The notes below the pieces were generated by a model, which ran no database searches, was not told the origin of the DNA, and worked only from the letters and a program-made list of their open reading frames with translations. The position numbers were made by a program, and so were the translations under genes. From contig NC_026656.2 in the NCBI RefSeq assembly GCF_000004075.3, forward strand, positions 22,516,607-22,580,606: a stretch of 64,000 nt of DNA, given 5' to 3'. How positions within the stretch are numbered: the stretch's first letter is position 1; every line of letters begins with the position of its first letter. Positions 60,378 through 64,000 of the stretch are shown here, one piece after another. This DNA comes from Cucumis sativus. Taxonomy: Eukaryota; Streptophyta; Magnoliopsida; Cucurbitales; Cucurbitaceae.

Positions 60378-61911
60378 TCAATTGAAAGCAGTACAATCTC
60401 TTCTTATCTCTCCAGCCTTCCCCGTCTTAACCCCCACTCTCCCAAGCTTCCTCATAGCCTTCACAAACGCCCCATTAAACTTCCCCTTGTTATTCGCAAA
60501 CCCCACCACCCTCCCCTTCGACGCCGAGTTCGTGAACAGAACCTCATCTGATCTAAACAATCCTTTTCCCTCCACCAGATTTCTGTAATATGCATTGTCG
60601 AAACTGTCCGGAGTAGTCGGATCCAGCTTCACCACCACCCCTGGATCTACATTCCGAGGGCACGCTTGCTTCAGCTCTTCTGCGTAACCAGGGTTTAGCG
60701 ACGGATCTACACCCGAATCAGAGAAGAGTCGGTCCGAGAACCGGTTACAGTGGGAGGCGCCGATTGTGTGGGCGCCCGAGAGGGCGATCATGTCGGTTTG
60801 GGAGAGCCCGTGTTTCGCGAACATGGAGGTCAGTGAGTTTAGGTCGAAATTTGGGGATGGTAAATTGCCGTCGACGCGTGAGGCTTTCGAGATTAAACCG
60901 TCGCGACGTCCTAATTCGACGTTGAAATTTGGGCCTCCGGCCTGTGGAGATGGGAATTGGGTTTAATTTTGGATTTAATTGAAACTGTACGTGACCATGC
61001 ATGAATATGATGGAGAGACTTACGAGGACGACGACGTCTCTGGCGGCGAGAGCCAGAATGTCGGCGCAAGAGACTCGACCGGGGCATGCGGCTTCGACGG
61101 CTTGCTTAGCCTTGACGACGGTGTCGAAGCCATCTCCGGCGAGGGAAAGGTTATCTTGAGCGTCCTTCTCGGCGTCTCCGGTTGGCGATGCAATCATGAC
61201 GGAAGCATCACATCCCTCCCGCCACCAGGAAACCCAACCAATTCATAATATCCATAAATTTAATAAATCTAACCCTAAATAATGAGTAAAACAAACAAAC
61301 AAACAAAACCAAAACAATTCTTTCCAAAGAAATTAATATAATAAGAATAGAGAAATCATAACATATAACATAAATTATAAAACAACATAGTATAATCTAT
61401 AGTTGGATGAAATAAAAAATCAAGGTCAAATTTGATTTAAAAAAATTATTTTATCTCAATATACTAAAACCAATACCAAAAATGATTTCTAATCTTTTAA
61501 AAATAGAGGGAACTTATGATTAACCTAAAAAATGTTTAAAACAAGTAGCCAACCATTTACTAAAATGAGAAAGAATTAGTTATATAGAAGTAGAAGACAC
61601 TAAACATTTTCTCACTTTTAGGATGGTTAAACTATATATATTAAGAAGTATATGATATATAGAGTTATGAATACCTCAACAAAGCAATCATGGAAGAAGA
61701 GACGGAGAGTAGCAGAGATGGTAATGATAGTTTGAGAGAACTTGTTTCGAACAGCTTGTGTCACAATTTGTTCCACGTTTGGACAAGTCGACTTATAAAA
61801 GTTTTTCACCAACTGCCCTTCACCTATTTCTACAAAAATCCCCATTAAAATGATGAACACCAAAAACCAACGCATTCTTCTTCTTCTTCTTCCTCCTCCA
61901 AATTCATCCAT
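60378..61911 (-). CDS. Class III secretory peroxidase, copy 2 (PER55-like), three exons
   Basis: Exons 61911-61675, 61215-61024 and 60941-60378 give 330 aa with the chosen start. Key sites are RLFFHDCF (distal His/Arg), [27 protein letters not shown], and [15 protein letters not shown] with the proximal His. The hydrophobic segment [18 protein letters not shown] precedes mature [12 protein letters not shown]. In-frame ATGs also occur at 61953, 61947 and 61875. A TATAAAAAA motif at 61934-61942 lies between them, so transcription probably starts near 61910 and favours 61911 or 61875. The acceptor of intron 1 (GGCGGGAG|GGATGT) lacks a pyrimidine tract. Exons 2 and 3 are strikingly GC-rich with many G/C third positions, unlike copy 1. 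Confidence 0.92.
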
Positions 61912-61933
61912 ATTTTCCACTCTCTCTCTATTC

Positions 61934-61942
61934 TTTTTTATA
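61934..61942 (-). promoter_or_regulatory. TATA box of peroxidase copy 2
   Basis: TATAAAAAA on the minus strand lies 23 nt before the ATG at 61911 and 59 nt before the ATG at 61875. It falls inside the longest open frame, so the two most upstream ATGs are unlikely starts. Confidence 0.5.
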
Positions 61943-63784
61943 CCCATTACCATTTCACTCACCCATTTATTCCAAGTCCTAATGTACTCGTTTCAGCTTA
62001 CGTGTCCCATTCTTTTTGTAATTTGTCAACTTCGGCCATATCCACGTCATAATTTTTTATATTACATGTAATTAATAATACCGCCACCTCATAACACCTT
62101 CCTCTGGCTTACGCTAATATATGATTTGATTTCAACCCTATCCACCTCCCGATCCTACTTGGCCTTCTTATACACAATCCAATCATATTGACGCTACACA
62201 ATCTAACAAAACAACATACATCGAGAATTTTTTTAATTTATTTTTAAGAATTCCAAGACTAAAAATATCATTTTAAAAATTTATAGACTAAAAGTAGGTT
62301 GATTGTTATAAAAGGATCAAATACATATATTCATCCAAAATTAAAACTAGAAGAGGTAATTTGTTGTGGATTTTATTTCAATTTCATTTATACATGATTT
62401 TTTATTTCCAACTCCGATTAGGAAAGCAAGTAGTTCTCTTATAATATAATATTAATTGTTTGTTATTATGAAGATGGATATGATACAAATTAATTAAGTC
62501 ATATGTTTCTTTCATTTTCTTAAAATAACTTGTGGCATTGCTTTCTTCATCCAATATTTTATCAAATACTCTGCAAAGTCTTCACAATGAAAATAATATA
62601 ATTTGTGTGTTAACCTCAATCTCTCTCTTTCTTACGATGTTTGATAAATTTAAAAGCTTCTAAAATTTTATCCAAAAATCATAATTGTTATATATTGTTA
62701 TGACTAATGTTATTGTTTACATGATAATTTTTTTTTTTATTTTGACATTTTTATTGGTATCATTATAGATACTAATATTGCTTGACCCTTAAAGATAGAG
62801 TATTAACGACGATAACAATAATAGTAAATTTTACATATTTACAATTAAAGTTCATTATCATTGATCCATCAATAAAATTTTGTTATGATTATATTAAGTT
62901 TTATTATGGTTTGACAAACGTGGCCTAGGTGAAAGATCACCCAAGTCATGAAAAGAAAAGAGAGAAAAAGAAAGTAAACCTCTCACACTCATCCATTTGC
63001 ACTCCCACATGTATATATAAAATTTTCCCCAAATGGACACTTTCAAACCGCAATAGAACAACTTTATTCAAAACTACATTATTTGTTACATATTATTATT
63101 CCAGCTGCCATGCTTATTTTAGTGAAATTAAAGTCTTCATTGCAAATACTTTTCAATCACTTTCATTTAACATTAAACTACAAATCAAATTCATGTATCA
63201 AATTTTGAAGGTTTTCTATTAGTTATATTTTCAACATTATTTGAAGGGCATAAGAAATGTGTCTTTAAAGTTTTAAAGTTAACATGACTCTTTTTTGTCC
63301 ACATATCATCTCACATTTAGAAGGTTAGACGTTACTTGTGAAAATTTAGTTAATACGACTCTTGTTATAAGTACTTTTATTATTAGCTAGGGAATTATGT
63401 GATGCATGTGATCAATCAAAACGTATTGTGCACAAAATTATTATAGGTTAATGTCGGTGATATATTATTTAATTAGAGAAGCTTAATTTCACAAGATGCT
63501 TTACTGTTTATCTTGTTGAAAAAAATGGATTTGATTTTAAAAGTCAATATCATAGCAATATAATGTTGGAAGCTTCAAATTTGGAGTCATTAGAGTATGT
63601 TTGGTTAACAATTTAGATTTTGGTTTAGGGTTTAGGGTTATTTTTTGAAAAATCACTCATGTAATTCAATAAGCCTTCCTTGACAATACTTGAGGTTTGG
63701 TTGTAGAGAAATTACAACCTCCAAGTAAGTAATACACACATAATAGTTGAGAAATAGAAAAGATATGAACCTATGAAGCATATA
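61943..63784. other. Intergenic between peroxidase copies 2 and 3
   Basis: AT-rich, with a MITE-like repeat near 62820-62935. No gene. Confidence 0.55.
62820..62935. mobile_element. MITE-like repeat, copy 2
   Basis: It carries TTATCATTGATCCATCAAT and ends GGTTTGACAAACGTGGCCTA. The copy at 32060-32215 has TTACCATTGATCCATAAAT and GGTTTGATAAACGTGGCCTA at similar spacing. It is probably the same non-autonomous DNA element family. Confidence 0.45.
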
Positions 63785-64000
63785 TTAATTAAAGGCAGTA
63801 CAATCTTTTCTAATCTCACCCGCAGCCCCCGTCTTAACCCCCACTCTCCCAAGCTGAACCATAGCCTCTCCAAACGCATTATTGAACCCACTGCGATCAT
63901 TCGCAAACCCACTCACGGTGGCTTGCGACAATGGATCCGTATACAGCACTTGGTCCGACGTGAAAAGCCCCTTATGGTTCACAAGATTTTGGTAATACAC
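63785..64000 (-). CDS. Class III secretory peroxidase, copy 3 (3' part, cut by window edge)
   Basis: The last 71 codons of a third tandem peroxidase: [20 protein letters not shown] ... LGRVGVKTG ... GEIRKDCTAFN stop. These match the C-terminal region of copies 1 and 2, including the last conserved Cys (KDC). The rest of the gene lies beyond 64000. It has the same strand and spacing as the other copies, so it is part of the tandem cluster. Confidence 0.93.
   Translation of the reverse strand: MYYQNLVNHKGLFTSDQVLYTDPLSQATVSGFANDRSGFNNAFGEAMVQLGRVGVKTGAAGEIRKDCTAFN

Overview
The window is plant nuclear DNA. It is AT-rich and intron-rich, with GT-AG introns, a nuclear tRNA gene and only typical dicot gene families. 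The gene content and the dispersed CTATCAnTGATAG-type repeats look like a cucurbit (Cucumis, Benincasa or a relative). That species call is inference.

Layout. (1) 366-1075: tandem array of a ~180-bp unit. (2) 2624-8906, minus: a complete 15-exon ARP2 gene (389 aa). One of its introns appears to have a GA instead of a GT donor. (3) 11063-13459, plus: a two-exon mitochondrial-type PPR protein. (4) 14833-16921, minus: a seven-exon ACT-domain-repeat protein (ACR6-like). (5) 21837-27056, minus: a ten-exon plastid ABC ATPase (ABCI11/NAP14). (6) 27199-28417: a non-coding element with 51-bp terminal inverted repeats that contains six perfect short palindromes, plus degenerate ones that co-vary in both arms. 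(7) 29745-30442, plus: a WRKY group IIc gene. (8) 31311-31785, minus: a possible two-exon small peptide gene. (9) 33731-34066, plus: a small protein with a DUF761-like tail. (10) 35240-43757: five DUF3339 micro-genes on strictly alternating strands, with an old Ty1/copia fossil between the first two. (11) 45577-45658, minus: tRNA-Ser(UGA). (12) 50995-53574, plus: a nodulin-like MFS transporter. (13) 56122-64000, minus: a tandem cluster of class III peroxidases, two complete and one cut by the window edge.

From memory, the gene order matches Arabidopsis At5g14080 (PPR), At5g14100 (ABCI11), At5g14110 (DUF3339), At5g14120 (MFS) and At5g14130 (PER55). It is interleaved with genes of the sister segment At3g01930-At3g01990 (MFS, DUF3339, WRKY45, ACR6) and with ARP2 from a third segment (At3g27000, near other DUF3339 genes). 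The window therefore looks like a less fractionated version of a block that was duplicated and thinned in Arabidopsis. The genes do not form one pathway. Their grouping is ancestral synteny plus local tandem duplication (DUF3339, peroxidases).

Exon boundaries were placed by hand from splice signals, reading frame and remembered family sequences. UTRs were not mapped.
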